Assembly (NCBI RefSeq): GCF_000365025.1
Contig: NZ_KB823011.1
Coordinates: 434,001-498,000 of the forward strand
DNA from: Robiginitomaculum antarcticum DSM 21748
Lineage (GTDB): Bacteria; Pseudomonadota; Alphaproteobacteria; Caulobacterales; Maricaulaceae
Direction of reading: 5' to 3'
DNA: 64,000 nucleotides
The notes below the pieces were generated by a model, which was not told where the DNA came from, did not search any database, and saw nothing but the letters and a program-made list of their open reading frames with translations. This document shows, piece by piece, positions 9,176 to 18,396 of this stretch (positions are counted from its first letter, which is position 1; the number at the start of each line of letters is the position of its first letter). Made by a program: the position numbers and the translations under genes.

Positions 9176-9634
9176 TTAGTGTGGTAATTTATTTTTTACG
9201 GGCGGACATTGATAATTGCCGGACAAGACAGGGGAGCTACCTTGGCGCGACGCTGCCGCCGTTTGTATCAAATCGGTTATCTTGGATGAGTTGTCATCGT
9301 CGTCCACACATCCGATAAGGCTGTCCGTCTTAGGGTCAACCACGGCTGTAAACCCGGTCAGTCCGGCATATTGGTTAAAGGTCGGAACAACATCAGCGTC
9401 AAACGCCCCGTAGGCGCTGCCTTCCCATTTGGCCGCATTAGACGTATCGATTGTAACACTGGTCACGTTAGCCGTGCCAACCCGCGCAATCGCTGTGTCG
9501 ACAAGGTTTTCCATCGTGCTACAGTTCTGGCAGTCATCTGCAACAAATTTCATGACCACAACATCTGTTGCGCTAACCGGCGAGGCGAGTGCAATGGCTG
9601 TCATAGCCGCGGTAAAAATGAATGTTTTTCTCAT
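9176..9634 (-). CDS. Secreted thioredoxin-like protein, DCQNC site (paralogue 2 of 3)
   Basis: A 152-residue paralogue of its two neighbours. It has a signal peptide ending at PVSA (about residue 22), then VVVMKFVADDCQNC, where the tryptophan and Gly-Pro of the classical site are replaced and only Cys35-x2-Cys38 remains. Cys109 (IGCV) and Cys143 (YQCP) match the extra cysteines of the other copies. The loop that normally carries the cis-proline reads YAGLTGF, with threonine at the expected place. It is separated from paralogue 3 by about 130 nt and followed by an intrinsic terminator. Redox activity is possible but atypical; a sensor or metal-binding role is also conceivable. Confidence 0.82.
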   Translation of the reverse strand: MRKTFIFTAAMTAIALASPVSATDVVVMKFVADDCQNCSTMENLVDTAIARVGTANVTSVTIDTSNAAKWEGSAYGAFDADVVPTFNQYAGLTGFTAVVDPKTDSLIGCVDDDDNSSKITDLIQTAAASRQGSSPVLSGNYQCPPVKNKLPH

Positions 9635-9765
9635 AACTAAGTTCCCCTTAGGTGTGTCTGTAAAATTCCATCATATATTGATGTCTTTTTAAAGTGGTTA
9701 ATGCGGTTTCCACTGTAAAAAATGCCCTACGAGGATGTCATAGAACATTCTTGAAGATTTTGCAC

Positions 9766-10224
9766 TTAAAATTTATTGTACGGAGCCGGGCAGCGGTAGT
9801 TCTCTATGGCGACTGATGCGCTGCTTTGATGCGGAATTCTGGCCGCGCTTTTGATCAGATTAGCGACATCATTCGGATTATAATTGCTGTTCACACAGCC
9901 AATCAGGCGTTTGGATTGCGGATCCACAATTGCTGCAAATCCCGTCAGTCCGACATATTGATTAAACACAGGCACAACATTGGCATTAAATGCATCATGC
10001 GCGCTGCGTTCCCAGAGCGCCGCATTTGAAATATCGATTGTGACAGTCTTGACAGATCTGTCCCCAACCAGAGACACAGCGGTATCAACATTTGTTTCTA
10101 GTGGCGCACAGGTTTGGCAATCACTGGAAACAAATTTCATGACAACAACCTCGGAGGCATTGGCTTGAGTTGCAAAAGACGCAAGAAGAAGTGCTGCGCC
10201 CACCATAGACGTTAATTTTATCAT
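9766..10224 (-). CDS. Secreted thioredoxin-like protein, DCQTC site (paralogue 3 of 3)
   Basis: A 152-residue secreted protein with a signal peptide ending near residue 24 (QANAS), then VVVMKFVSSDCQTC (Cys36, Cys39), YVGLTGF in place of the cis-Pro loop, IGCV (Cys110) and YRCP (Cys145). Over its length it is most like paralogue 2. It is the promoter-proximal member of the tandem set, facing the long upstream gap at 10225-10573. The three genes arose by tandem duplication; this copy and paralogue 2 share the altered active site, so the split between canonical and altered forms predates their own duplication. Confidence 0.82.
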   Translation of the reverse strand: MIKLTSMVGAALLLASFATQANASEVVVMKFVSSDCQTCAPLETNVDTAVSLVGDRSVKTVTIDISNAALWERSAHDAFNANVVPVFNQYVGLTGFAAIVDPQSKRLIGCVNSNYNPNDVANLIKSAARIPHQSSASVAIENYRCPAPYNKF

Positions 10225-10573
10225 CTCTGAAATCCTTTTCGTTAGAGAAATTATTGTGTGCCGTCTGAATACACTCCAATGGTTTATAAACCGCGAATCA
10301 CGCGCTAACGCCTCGTTTACGATGTTTAAAATCAGGCTTTAATTATTATTAAGCGATTGAAATATATACATAAAAAAGAATGTGATATTTTTTAATGTTC
10401 ACTGCATCAGAATATTTTATGCTAATATCTCCCTTACACCTGCCTCAATCTCGTTCATAAATCACTTCTGTTATGGGACCGGGCTGTGAAATCGCCGACT
10501 TTCGCGCTTTACCCTCTATCCACGCTGCGCCATAACGCCATATAATAACCTTTATTGAGTCTGAGACACAGTT
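10225..10573. other. Divergent intergenic region
   Basis: About 350 bases between the thioredoxin-like set (-) and the NDUFA12-like gene (+), with an AT-rich core (roughly 10330-10440). It must carry both promoters. A TATAAT hexamer at 10541-10546 could be the -10 element of the NDUFA12-like gene, but no good -35 stands 17 nt upstream. No gene or RNA was recognised. Confidence 0.5.
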
Positions 10574-10975
10574 ATGGCCAAATTTTTCAAACGACTATTT
10601 GCCTGGTGGGATGGCGCGACGCTGGGGACCCTGCTGCAGATTGCCCGTAAAGGCACTAAGATCGGCAGTGATGATTATGGCAACACCTATTTTGAGGAAA
10701 AAGGATCTGGCTATGACGGCCGCAAACGGCGCTGGGTCACCTATAAGGGCTATGCCGACGCCTCGCGGGTTCCGTCCGAATGGCATGGCTGGCTCCACCA
10801 CATGTTCGACGCGCCGCCCACCGTAGCGCCGACGGCTCATTATGCGTGGGAAAAACAACACCGGCCCAATATGACCGGAACAGTTCACGCCTATAAACCC
10901 AAAGGCAGTTTAGATCGGGGCGGCAAGCGCGACCGCGTTCTCGGTGATTATGAAGCGTGGAAACCCGATGCTTAG
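10574..10975 (+). CDS. NDUFA12-family NADH:ubiquinone oxidoreductase subunit
   Basis: A 133-residue homologue of the complex I accessory subunit NDUFA12 (B17.2). Visible signatures are FKRLFAWWDGATLGT at the N-terminus, KIGSDDYGNTYFEEK, and RRWVTYKGYADASRVPSEWHGWLHH. The family is shared by mitochondria and alphaproteobacteria and assists assembly or stability of complex I at the membrane. It overlaps the DUF2155 gene by 8 nt, the usual order in this class. The start has only a weak GAGAC site upstream. Confidence 0.93.
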   Translation: MAKFFKRLFAWWDGATLGTLLQIARKGTKIGSDDYGNTYFEEKGSGYDGRKRRWVTYKGYADASRVPSEWHGWLHHMFDAPPTVAPTAHYAWEKQHRPNMTGTVHAYKPKGSLDRGGKRDRVLGDYEAWKPDA

Positions 10976-11369
10976 AGCGATATGTTGTCTTGCGGCTTTG
11001 GGGCTGACCTTTACAGCCCAGGCCGAAAATCTGATGGGCGTGTCAGCAAAGCTGCGGACTCTGGACAAGGTTACGGCAAATACGCAGGATTTCGACGTAA
11101 AAATTGGCGAGAATCTTAACTTTGGCTCTTTGGTGGTCTCCGTTCCGCATTGCGAAAAACGTCCTCCCGAAGAAACGCCCGAAACCTATGTATTCTTGCA
11201 AATTAAAGATAAGCGGCTGGACGGCAAAGGTAAAGCCGGGGAACCGGAGACGGTATTTTCAGGTTGGATGTTCGGGTCAAGTCCTGCCCTTAACGCGCTT
11301 GAGCATCCTGTATACGATGTCTGGGTTATTGATTGCGATGCGCCGCCTAATGAAGATGAACTCCGTTAG
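10968..11369 (+). CDS. DUF2155 secreted protein
   Basis: A 133-residue exported protein with a signal peptide (MLRAICCLAALGLTFTAQA) followed by the DUF2155 domain: AKLRTLDKVTANTQDFDV, a VSVPHCEKRPPEETPET segment, FSGWMFGSSPALNALEHPVYDVWVIDC. The function is unknown; the two conserved cysteines may form a disulfide. ATG 10968 lies inside the end of the NDUFA12-like gene, which argues for coupling; an upstream in-frame ATG would spoil the signal peptide. Its 3' end overlaps the convergent aat stop by 4 nt. Confidence 0.9.
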   Translation: MLRAICCLAALGLTFTAQAENLMGVSAKLRTLDKVTANTQDFDVKIGENLNFGSLVVSVPHCEKRPPEETPETYVFLQIKDKRLDGKGKAGEPETVFSGWMFGSSPALNALEHPVYDVWVIDCDAPPNEDELR

Positions 11370-11962
11370 TCAAACCGCGCCTGTATTGTAATCGCGTCTT
11401 GTAACATTGCCTGATAATCAGCCCGCGAGACTTCTATCCCGCCCAATGTTCGCAAATGATCGGTGATGAACTGTGTGTCCAGCAAAGTAAAACCGCGCGC
11501 ATTTAAACGCTCGACCAAAGCCACAAGCGCAACTTTACTGGCATCCGTTCTCAGTGAAAACATGGATTCACCGAAAAACGCGCCGCCAATACTGACGCCG
11601 TATAGACCGCCGACACGCTCATCATCAAGGTAAGCCTCGACGCTGTGGGCGTGACCCTGTCGGTGTAAATCCGAATATAGTCTCGCAATGGGCGCGTTTA
11701 TCCATGTATTTTCCCGCCCGATAGAGGGCTTGGCGCAATCGGCCAATGTACCGTCAAAGTCAGCGTTGAATCGGATGGTAAACTCATTTTTGCGCAAACG
11801 TTTGGCCAGTGACCGGGATATTTTAAGCCCGTCCAGCGGAATGATACCCCGCTCGTCCGGATCCAAAAGGTAGATATGAGGATCATCTTGGCTGTCAGCC
11901 ATAGGAAAAACGCCGCGGCGGTAGCACTCTAAAAGCTGTGATGAACCGAACAAAGTTGACAT
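11366..11962 (-). CDS. aat: Leucyl/phenylalanyl-tRNA-protein transferase
   Basis: A 198-residue aminoacyl transferase that adds Leu or Phe to N-terminal Arg/Lys of proteins, marking them for ClpS/ClpAP (N-degron pathway). Family motifs are LLECYRRGVFPMADS, FTIRFNADFD, ENTWINAPIARLYSDLHRQGHAHSVEAY, VGGLYGVSIGGAFFGESMFS and LLDTQFITDHLRTLGG. Length is typical. It sits in the conserved NDUFA12 / DUF2155 / aat / accC neighbourhood. Confidence 0.96.
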   Translation of the reverse strand: MSTLFGSSQLLECYRRGVFPMADSQDDPHIYLLDPDERGIIPLDGLKISRSLAKRLRKNEFTIRFNADFDGTLADCAKPSIGRENTWINAPIARLYSDLHRQGHAHSVEAYLDDERVGGLYGVSIGGAFFGESMFSLRTDASKVALVALVERLNARGFTLLDTQFITDHLRTLGGIEVSRADYQAMLQDAITIQARFD

Positions 11963-12068
11963 GTGCTGACCATATCATAAAGCGCGCGATTGTCAGTATC
12001 GCTAATATGTACTGTTATGACGGCTATAGAATGCCTCTGATATAAATAAGGTCCAAAGCTCTTAAAGG

Positions 12069-13424
12069 CTATTTTTCCTCTTGCTCCTTCAGCCAGTTTT
12101 CAAGCCAGTGGATATTATAATCACCGGACACAATATCGGGCTGGTTCAGCAAGTCTTCGAACAGTGGGATCGTGGTATTGATGCCGCCGACAACCATCTC
12201 GCCTAAAGCCCGCTTTAGACGCAAAATCGCGCCTTCACGGGTTTTGCCATGGACGATTAACTTGCCGATGAGGCTGTCATAATAAGGCGGAATTTTATAG
12301 CCAGCATAGAGCGCGCTATCGAGACGGACATTGAGACCGCCCGGAGCGTGAAAATCTGTAATTGTACCGGGCGAGGGGGCAAAGGTGCGCGGATGTTCAG
12401 CATTAATGCGGCATTCAATAGCGTGACCGTGAAAAACGATGTCTTCCTGTTTAAATGATAATTCCAACCCTGCGGCAACGCGGATTTGTTCGCGCACCAA
12501 ATCAATATCAGTGATTTCTTCGGTGACAGGATGCTCGACCTGAAGACGCGTATTCATCTCAATGAAGAAGAATTCGCCGTTCTCATACAGAAACTCAATC
12601 GTCCCCGCACCGCGATAGCCGATCTTTGCCACGGCTTTGGCGACAACGTCGCCGATTTCCGTACGCTGTTTTGGGGTAAGCGCGGGCGAGGGGGCTTCTT
12701 CAAGAATTTTTTGGTGCCGCCGTTGCAGGCTGCAATCGCGCTCACCCAAATGAACGACATTGCCATGTGTGTCGGCCATGATTTGAACTTCAATATGACG
12801 CGGAAGCGTAAGGTAACGCTCCAGATATACGGAGCCGTCACCGAAAGCTGCTAAGGCTTCCTGACGCGCGCCGGATAAAGCTTCGTCGAGATCATCAGCT
12901 GTTTTCGCCAGACGCATGCCGCGCCCGCCGCCGCCCGCCGCCGCCTTAACGAGGAGCGGAAAGCCCACATCTTTGGCCACGCGGTGCGCGTCTTCGAGCG
13001 TGTCAACGCCGCCTTCAGAGCCGGGAACAACCGGAATTCCAGCCTCCATAACCGCTTTTTTGGCGGCAATCTTGTCCCCCATCAGGCGGATATGATCCGC
13101 CGTCGGACCGATAAAGACCATACCATGTGCTTCGACGATTTCGGCGAATTTCGCATTTTCAGAAAGGAAACCATATCCGGGGTGTACAGCATCGGCATGC
13201 GTGATCTCGCAGGCGCTGATAATGGCGGGTATGTTTAAATAACTTTTCCCAACAGGAGCGGGCCCGATACATACGCTTTCGTCGGCAAGCCGGACATGCA
13301 TAGCGTCGCGGTCAGCTTCGGAGTGTACGGCTACCGTTTGCAGCCCCATTTCCTTGCAGGCGCGGTGGACGCGCAGCGCGATTTCACCGCGATTAGCGAT
13401 CAGAACTTTGGTAAGCTTGGGCAT
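12069..13424 (-). CDS. accC: Acetyl-CoA carboxylase, biotin carboxylase subunit
   Basis: A 451-residue biotin carboxylase that carboxylates the biotin of AccB with bicarbonate and ATP, the first step of fatty-acid synthesis. It has the [18 protein letters not shown] start, the ATP-grasp loop [32 protein letters not shown], and the catalytic [14 protein letters not shown] segment. Its ATG overlaps the accB stop (TAATG), so the two subunits are translated together. Confidence 0.97.
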   Translation of the reverse strand: MPKLTKVLIANRGEIALRVHRACKEMGLQTVAVHSEADRDAMHVRLADESVCIGPAPVGKSYLNIPAIISACEITHADAVHPGYGFLSENAKFAEIVEAHGMVFIGPTADHIRLMGDKIAAKKAVMEAGIPVVPGSEGGVDTLEDAHRVAKDVGFPLLVKAAAGGGGRGMRLAKTADDLDEALSGARQEALAAFGDGSVYLERYLTLPRHIEVQIMADTHGNVVHLGERDCSLQRRHQKILEEAPSPALTPKQRTEIGDVVAKAVAKIGYRGAGTIEFLYENGEFFFIEMNTRLQVEHPVTEEITDIDLVREQIRVAAGLELSFKQEDIVFHGHAIECRINAEHPRTFAPSPGTITDFHAPGGLNVRLDSALYAGYKIPPYYDSLIGKLIVHGKTREGAILRLKRALGEMVVGGINTTIPLFEDLLNQPDIVSGDYNIHWLENWLKEQEEK

Positions 13425-13927
13425 TAGCCGATCACAAATAAGGGTTCGCCGAATTCAACGGGCTGTGCGTCCTCGACTAAAATGTCGAGTATTGTGCCCG
13501 ACTTTTCTGCGCCAATGGGATTGAAAGTCTTCATCGCCTCAATCAGCATAATGGTATCGCCCTCTTTAACCGTGTCGCCGACGGAGACAAAGCTGTCAGC
13601 TTCCGGGCTTGGGCGGACATAGGCTGTGCCGACCATAGGAGATTTTTGCGCGTCCGTATGAGCCTCGGGCTTAGATGCAATTGGAGGCGTAGCTGCGGCA
13701 GGCGCAGCTGACGGCGCGGGCGTTTGCATCGGAGCAGAGGCGGGAGCGCTCATCATCACGGCCGCGCCGCCGCGGGCGACGCGGATCTTCAGTGTCCCTT
13801 TTTCCATCTCAATTTCGGACAAATCCGTCTCATTAAGAATTTTGGCCAGTTCACGAACCAGCTTAGTCTCTGCGGTGGACGTTTGAGGCGGTTTTTTGGG
13901 AGAAGATTTAGACGGGGTCCGGGCCAT
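13424..13927 (-). CDS. accB: Acetyl-CoA carboxylase, biotin carboxyl carrier protein
   Basis: A 167-residue carrier protein. After a basic N-terminal tail and the [25 protein letters not shown] segment comes an Ala/Pro-rich linker (about 55-95). The C-terminal biotinyl domain carries the biotin-accepting Lys133 in IEAMKTFNP. It is the first gene of accB-accC; aroQ lies about 50 nt upstream on the same strand, a widespread bacterial arrangement. Confidence 0.96.
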   Translation of the reverse strand: MARTPSKSSPKKPPQTSTAETKLVRELAKILNETDLSEIEMEKGTLKIRVARGGAAVMMSAPASAPMQTPAPSAAPAAATPPIASKPEAHTDAQKSPMVGTAYVRPSPEADSFVSVGDTVKEGDTIMLIEAMKTFNPIGAEKSGTILDILVEDAQPVEFGEPLFVIG

Positions 13928-13979
13928 GTGATTGCTCTTTATTGCGACCGCGGGCGGCCAGAATCTTTTATTCGCGCGT

Positions 13980-14408
13980 CTATAACAAGTTTATCGCAGC
14001 TTGTAGCCCCAAAAGGTAACTTTGCGCGCCAAAACCGCTGACCGTGCCCGTTGCGCCCATAGCGACATAAGACAGAGTGCGAAATGTTTCGCGCGCAGCA
14101 GGGTTGGACAAATGAATTTCAATGACGGGAATATCCAGCGTTTTGATGGCATCCAGCAGCGCTACAGATGTATGGGTATATGCGGCAGGATTGATCAAAA
14201 GCGCGCTGCCATAGGTTCGCGCTTCGTGGATCTGGTCAATCATCGCGCCTTCGCTGTTATGTTGAGAAAAGACGATGTCACGTTTTCCGGCAGCATCGCG
14301 GCATAGAGCCTGTATGTCGGTAAGTGTCTGAGATCCGTAAATGTCCGGCTCGCGCTGCCCAAGCAGGTTTAAATTCGGCCCGTTAATGATGTAAATTGGT
14401 TTTGTCAT
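13980..14408 (-). CDS. aroQ: 3-dehydroquinate dehydratase, type II
   Basis: A 142-residue type II dehydroquinase of the shikimate pathway, a dodecameric enzyme dehydrating 3-dehydroquinate through an enolate. Signatures: [57 protein letters not shown] and [16 protein letters not shown], which include the catalytic Tyr loop and His. It is divergent from thiS, with a short shared promoter gap. Confidence 0.96.
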   Translation of the reverse strand: MTKPIYIINGPNLNLLGQREPDIYGSQTLTDIQALCRDAAGKRDIVFSQHNSEGAMIDQIHEARTYGSALLINPAAYTHTSVALLDAIKTLDIPVIEIHLSNPAARETFRTLSYVAMGATGTVSGFGAQSYLLGLQAAINLL

Positions 14409-14488
14409 ATGTCCCGGCGGGGTTTATCTTGAACTGAATTGTCTACGCTACTATGCCCCCATATGACAAGACGAGGATGAATAAACGC

Positions 14489-14692
14489 ATGAAGCTGAAA
14501 ATAAACGGAGAATGGGTCGATGATTTGCCGGACGCGTTGAGCGTGTCAGCATTACTAACCCACTTGCAGCTTCCCGTAAAAAAAATCGCCGTCGAAAGAA
14601 ATTTGAAAATCGTCCCTAAATCCACATTTGATACGGCGACATTGGCCGAGGGTGACCAGCTTGAAATCATACATTTTATCGGAGGCGGATAA
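14489..14692 (+). CDS. thiS: Sulfur carrier protein ThiS
   Basis: A 67-residue ubiquitin-like sulfur carrier for thiazole synthesis, ending in the essential GG (FIGGG). The core [19 protein letters not shown] and VAVERN-like segment ([12 protein letters not shown]) are typical. I prefer ATG 14489 because ThiS proteins begin MKL/MKI; an ATG at 14477 is also in frame, but the GAGG site ends directly against it. The stop overlaps the thiG ATG (TAATG). No TPP riboswitch is apparent in the short leader. Confidence 0.92.
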   Translation: MKLKINGEWVDDLPDALSVSALLTHLQLPVKKIAVERNLKIVPKSTFDTATLAEGDQLEIIHFIGGG

Positions 14693-15465
14693 TGCGCGAT
14701 ACTGCACTGAAAATTGCCGGACACTCATTTGGCTCCCGCCTTATTATCGGCACCGGAAAATTTAAAGACTATGCCGAGAACGCCGCTGCACTTGAGGCTA
14801 GCGGAGCCGAAATCGTTACAGTCGCGCTACGCCGGGTTAATCTGTCTAACCCGAAAGAGCCAATGTTGGTTGATTATCTTAATCCTAAGACGGTAACCTA
14901 TCTGCCTAATACGGCAGGATGTTTTACTGGCGAAGACGCCGTGCGGACATTGCGTTTGGCGCGCGAAGCCGGCGGATGGAATTTGGTCAAACTCGAAGTG
15001 CTCTCTGATCCACGTCACCTTTATCCGGATATGGAAGAGACTTTGCGCGCGGCAAAGCTGCTGATCGCAGACGGTTTTGACGTCATGGTCTATTGCACGG
15101 ATGATCCCGTTTTTGCCAAAAAGCTCGAAGATATTGGCTGCTGCGCCATCATGCCTTTGGCCGCGCCGATTGGATCGGGATTGGGTATTCTTAATCCGGT
15201 GAACATCAGGCTTATTATTGAACAATCCTCAGTTCCTGTATTTGTCGATGCCGGTATAGGGACGCCGTCAGATGCTACGATCGCTATGGAACTAGGCTGT
15301 GACGGCATTATTGCTAATACGGCCATTGCTGGGGCGAAGCACCCTATTTTGATGGCTGAGGCCATGAAACACGCTGTCATCGCAGGGCGCAAAGCCTATC
15401 TTGCGGGGCGTATGCCCAAGAAAAAATACGCTGATCCGAGCAGTCCATTGGCAGGGTTGATTTAG
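14692..15465 (+). CDS. thiG: Thiazole synthase
   Basis: A 257-residue TIM-barrel enzyme that forms the thiazole phosphate of thiamine from DXP, dehydroglycine and ThiS-thiocarboxylate. Landmarks are [62 protein letters not shown] with the Schiff-base lysine, and the phosphate-binding [19 protein letters not shown]. It is translationally coupled to thiS. Confidence 0.97.
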   Translation: MRDTALKIAGHSFGSRLIIGTGKFKDYAENAAALEASGAEIVTVALRRVNLSNPKEPMLVDYLNPKTVTYLPNTAGCFTGEDAVRTLRLAREAGGWNLVKLEVLSDPRHLYPDMEETLRAAKLLIADGFDVMVYCTDDPVFAKKLEDIGCCAIMPLAAPIGSGLGILNPVNIRLIIEQSSVPVFVDAGIGTPSDATIAMELGCDGIIANTAIAGAKHPILMAEAMKHAVIAGRKAYLAGRMPKKKYADPSSPLAGLI

Positions 15466-15481
15466 GTTTCAGGGTTATAGC

Positions 15482-16699
15482 TTATGCTACCCGGGCTGTT
15501 GCGCTGTCTATTGCTGTATCGGAATGTGATAAGACTTTTCCGGCAGAAAACCGGGCCTGGAATGTGGACCCTTTTCCCTGTTCGCTTTCAACCGTTATGT
15601 CGCCATCCATTAAACGCATAATTCTGCGCGATATGGATAACCCCAATCCTGTGCCGCCATATTCGCGCGTTGTACTATTATCAGCTTGGGTGAAGGGTTC
15701 AAAGAGTGCTTCTGTCGCTTCGGTATTGAGACCAATCCCGCTATCACTCACGCTCACCGTAATGATGTGATTTTGCGGTGTTTCGACACTCGACACATGA
15801 GTTCTAACAAAACCTTTATGTGTAAATTTTACCGCATTTGAAATGAGGTTGCTAATACATTGTCCGGCGCGTTGGGCGTCGATTTGCAGTAAAGACGGAA
15901 AATCGGGTTGAATTGTTGTTGAGTAAGTAAGGTTTTTCTTTTCAGCAGTGGCTCTGTGCAACTTGGTGATACGTTCCAAGGTCATTCTAAAGTCGCTTTC
16001 TTCTGGCGCGATTAAAATATGCCCGTCTTCAATTTTTGACATATCAAGAACATCGTTAAGGACTGTGAGGAGCGTTTCCCCGGAGACTTTAATGATATTA
16101 ATCATCTCTTTTTGACGCACGCTTAACCCGTCCGCGCCGATAACCTCCGCCATACCCAAAATCCCGTTTAGAGGCGTTCTGAGTTCATGACTCATTGTGG
16201 CCAAGAATCGTGTTTTCGAATGGTTAGCCGCTTCGGCCGCGAACTTTTCTTTTCTTAAATCTGTGGCCATAGTCCGGGCTTCGTTTAACAGGCCTTGATA
16301 TAGTTTTGTCGCAAACAAGAAATCCATCGAACTATCTGTCGGGGGGAAATCTTCAAACCCGAGTTTTACGCGGTCTATGTCCTTGGGCCTCACCGGAACG
16401 TGACCCAGATACATGATAAGACGGCTTTCCCGGTAGATTACAGGGCCGCGCAGTTCCAATCCTAGAGCTTTTCCTTTGCCTTTGACTTTTACGCTACGCA
16501 TCTGCTTTGTCAGCTCACGGTTCTTAAGGCGATCATCGAGTTGAACACTAAAAAATTCAGATATGGGCCGGCCAATCGCAGCGTGACCAATATGGCTGAG
16601 CAGAGACGGCCCAAACCCGATAATTCGGCCCTGCTTGTCACATTGTAAAAATGCGGGGACAAGCACGCCGAGTTCATCATTGGAGAGTTGAACCGTCAT
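15482..16699 (-). CDS. H-NOX-associated sensor histidine kinase
   Basis: A 405-residue cytosolic histidine kinase with no membrane segment. The N-terminal 110 or so residues form a PAS-like, HNOBA-type domain (LGVLVPAFLQCDKQGRIIGFGPSL, GKALGLELRGPVIYRESRLIMYLGHVP). A coiled-coil linker follows, then HisKA with phospho-acceptor His171 (MSHELRTPLNGI) and a HATPase domain (NLISNAVKFTHKG, DSGIGL, GGTGLGLSISRR). There is no receiver domain, so it is not a hybrid kinase. It lies 1 nt after the H-NOX gene, so the two form an operon in which H-NOX should gate kinase activity. No response regulator is encoded next to it. Confidence 0.9.
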   Translation of the reverse strand: MTVQLSNDELGVLVPAFLQCDKQGRIIGFGPSLLSHIGHAAIGRPISEFFSVQLDDRLKNRELTKQMRSVKVKGKGKALGLELRGPVIYRESRLIMYLGHVPVRPKDIDRVKLGFEDFPPTDSSMDFLFATKLYQGLLNEARTMATDLRKEKFAAEAANHSKTRFLATMSHELRTPLNGILGMAEVIGADGLSVRQKEMINIIKVSGETLLTVLNDVLDMSKIEDGHILIAPEESDFRMTLERITKLHRATAEKKNLTYSTTIQPDFPSLLQIDAQRAGQCISNLISNAVKFTHKGFVRTHVSSVETPQNHIITVSVSDSGIGLNTEATEALFEPFTQADNSTTREYGGTGLGLSISRRIMRLMDGDITVESEQGKGSTFQARFSAGKVLSHSDTAIDSATARVA

Positions 16700-16700
16700 T

Positions 16701-17345
16701 TTAAGCTGTTTTAGACATTGTCATAGGGGGGTTCAATATCGAACCTTTTAATACGAAATCCCCACTTAGCTTATATTTGCCGTCTGTACTGTTTTCAGAA
16801 ATTGAAGTTAGGCTTTGCCGGTGTTTTAGACTAAATCGAATGCCATCTTTGTCATCTTCAAAAATAATATGCATGGGCGTATTATAATACTCGCATAAGC
16901 CCATGAGAATGCCTTCTACAAATGTTGCAAAGCCCGTACGCTGTGACCGATAGATGAGTTCAAAACCTTCATTCGTCGATTTGATGAGTTGAAAAGACGG
17001 CATGACGGCATTGGGTAATGTTACCGTTAGGCTATTGTGCATGCGATCCAGGTTGATCAGGAATTTCTCAAGCGTATCCCCTGCATGTGTGAAAATGGAA
17101 TTATATCCTTCACTGACCGTGAATTCCACCCAATGTTCACCGACGATTTTGAGCACTTCATCGCGGCTTTTTCCAAACTTTGTTGCGACAGCATCAACAA
17201 GGCGCATCGTGACTTCGTCATCATAATAATCTGCACTTAAAACGACTTCAGATTGACCGGCATCAGATAGAATGTCGTCCCAGGAGTTCTTGTCTGAGAT
17301 GTTGATCACAGCACTTCGCGCAGCTTTATGAATTAGTCCGTACAA
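16701..17345 (-). CDS. H-NOX (heme NO-binding) sensor protein
   Basis: A 214-residue haem-based gas sensor of the H-NOX/HNOB family, starting with the typical MYGLIHKAA. Proximal haem ligand His103 (LDRMH), Pro116 (VMPSF) and the haem-propionate YxSxR motif (Tyr132-Arg-Ser134-Gln-Arg136) are all present. The region around residue 141, where the oxygen-binding distal tyrosine of the Thermoanaerobacter protein would fall, has no tyrosine (TGFATFVEG). That favours NO selectivity, by inference. It is coupled to the downstream kinase gene. The last 35 residues extend past the usual domain of about 180 residues. Confidence 0.92.
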   Translation of the reverse strand: MYGLIHKAARSAVINISDKNSWDDILSDAGQSEVVLSADYYDDEVTMRLVDAVATKFGKSRDEVLKIVGEHWVEFTVSEGYNSIFTHAGDTLEKFLINLDRMHNSLTVTLPNAVMPSFQLIKSTNEGFELIYRSQRTGFATFVEGILMGLCEYYNTPMHIIFEDDKDGIRFSLKHRQSLTSISENSTDGKYKLSGDFVLKGSILNPPMTMSKTA

Positions 17346-17494
17346 TAGAGTGACCTCATGAACAGCTTTAATTAAACACCTAATATCTGTAAGTAATTCA
17401 ATAATATGACGTTAATATACAGTGTGGATAGTTCCAAACCATGGTATATAGTTACTTTGACGGGCTGAGGATTAGCTTATCCACTTTGGCCAAC

Positions 17495-18274
17495 CTAATC
17501 TCCCGTCGTGAAGACGACATCCGGCGGCAGGCTGTCATCAAGAAAAACGCCATTGCGTAGGTAATACAGCGTCTGCGTGATCACCTCGTCATTATTCATC
17601 ATATAGGTGTGGCTGACGGGTAGGGTGATATGCCCGCTCATCCCTTCGACTTTGGTGTAATCGACGGCGACTTTGCCATCATCTTCGCCGGGGATTCGGT
17701 CGGAGAGCAGCGGGTTTATCGATTTATCACCCGCTATTACGCCCAGCTCGAATGTCACAGGCGGCAAATGGGCGGGCAGGCTGTCCTCACCCGTACCGAG
17801 CTGTGCTCCCGCAGGACCGTTGAATAAGTCAAAGCCGATCCAGTCTCCCATTTCATCGGGAATATGGCTGCCTTGGTTTGGCGGGGCGAGCATAACACTT
17901 CGGCCCAAATTAAGGATCTCAGCTTCCGTCAAATATTGCCGCAGTAATATTCCGCCTAGCGAATGGGTCACGAAGTGAATGCGCGATCCGCTTTCGCATC
18001 TGTTCAGCGCGGGAGGGATGGCGATGAGGGCGAGCTCTTCAATGGGGGCCTCCCGGGACGGATAACCCAAATTGACCACCTGATAGCCGTCTTCATCCAA
18101 AGCGCGCTCAAGTTTGGACATGGAGCGCGGCGTGCGGATCAGCCCGTGAAGCAGGATAGCGCAATGCGGCTGCGCGGCCTGCTCGCCGGTATCGCCTTGA
18201 ACTGAAGGCGTAATGCCCGCAATCAATGCCAAAATGAAGACAAGCGGGAGTGAGTGGGTAGCGCGGCGGATCAT
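17495..18274 (-). CDS. Secreted alpha/beta hydrolase, lipase-like
   Basis: A 259-residue exported hydrolase. A signal peptide (about residues 1-27) is followed by AILLHGLIRTPRSMSKL (oxyanion region) and the nucleophile elbow THSLGG with Ser105. LAPPNQGSHIPDE and a later PVSHTYMMNNDEVI are consistent with the acid/His part of the triad. It resembles PGAP1/lipase class 2-type hydrolases and probably cleaves esters in the periplasm. The substrate is unknown. It stands alone between two gaps of more than 100 nt. Confidence 0.82.
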   Translation of the reverse strand: MIRRATHSLPLVFILALIAGITPSVQGDTGEQAAQPHCAILLHGLIRTPRSMSKLERALDEDGYQVVNLGYPSREAPIEELALIAIPPALNRCESGSRIHFVTHSLGGILLRQYLTEAEILNLGRSVMLAPPNQGSHIPDEMGDWIGFDLFNGPAGAQLGTGEDSLPAHLPPVTFELGVIAGDKSINPLLSDRIPGEDDGKVAVDYTKVEGMSGHITLPVSHTYMMNNDEVITQTLYYLRNGVFLDDSLPPDVVFTTGD

Positions 18275-18396
18275 GGTCCAATTAAACCATATAATATATG
18301 TATGTGAAATGAATTTGCGGTCATGGAGATATTAAAACTAAGCGCACGGAATTGCCGGCAGACTGTGCTGCATAACCCCGAATAGAATTTCAACGG

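Noticed and set aside
10339-10352. TTAA-N6-TTAA resembling a CtrA cell-cycle regulator site
   Set aside because: The spacer is 6 rather than 7 bases and the region is AT-rich, so chance is likely.
14409-14488. Possible TPP riboswitch ahead of thiS-thiG
   Set aside because: The leader between aroQ and thiS is too short and lacks the conserved CUGAGA-type core.
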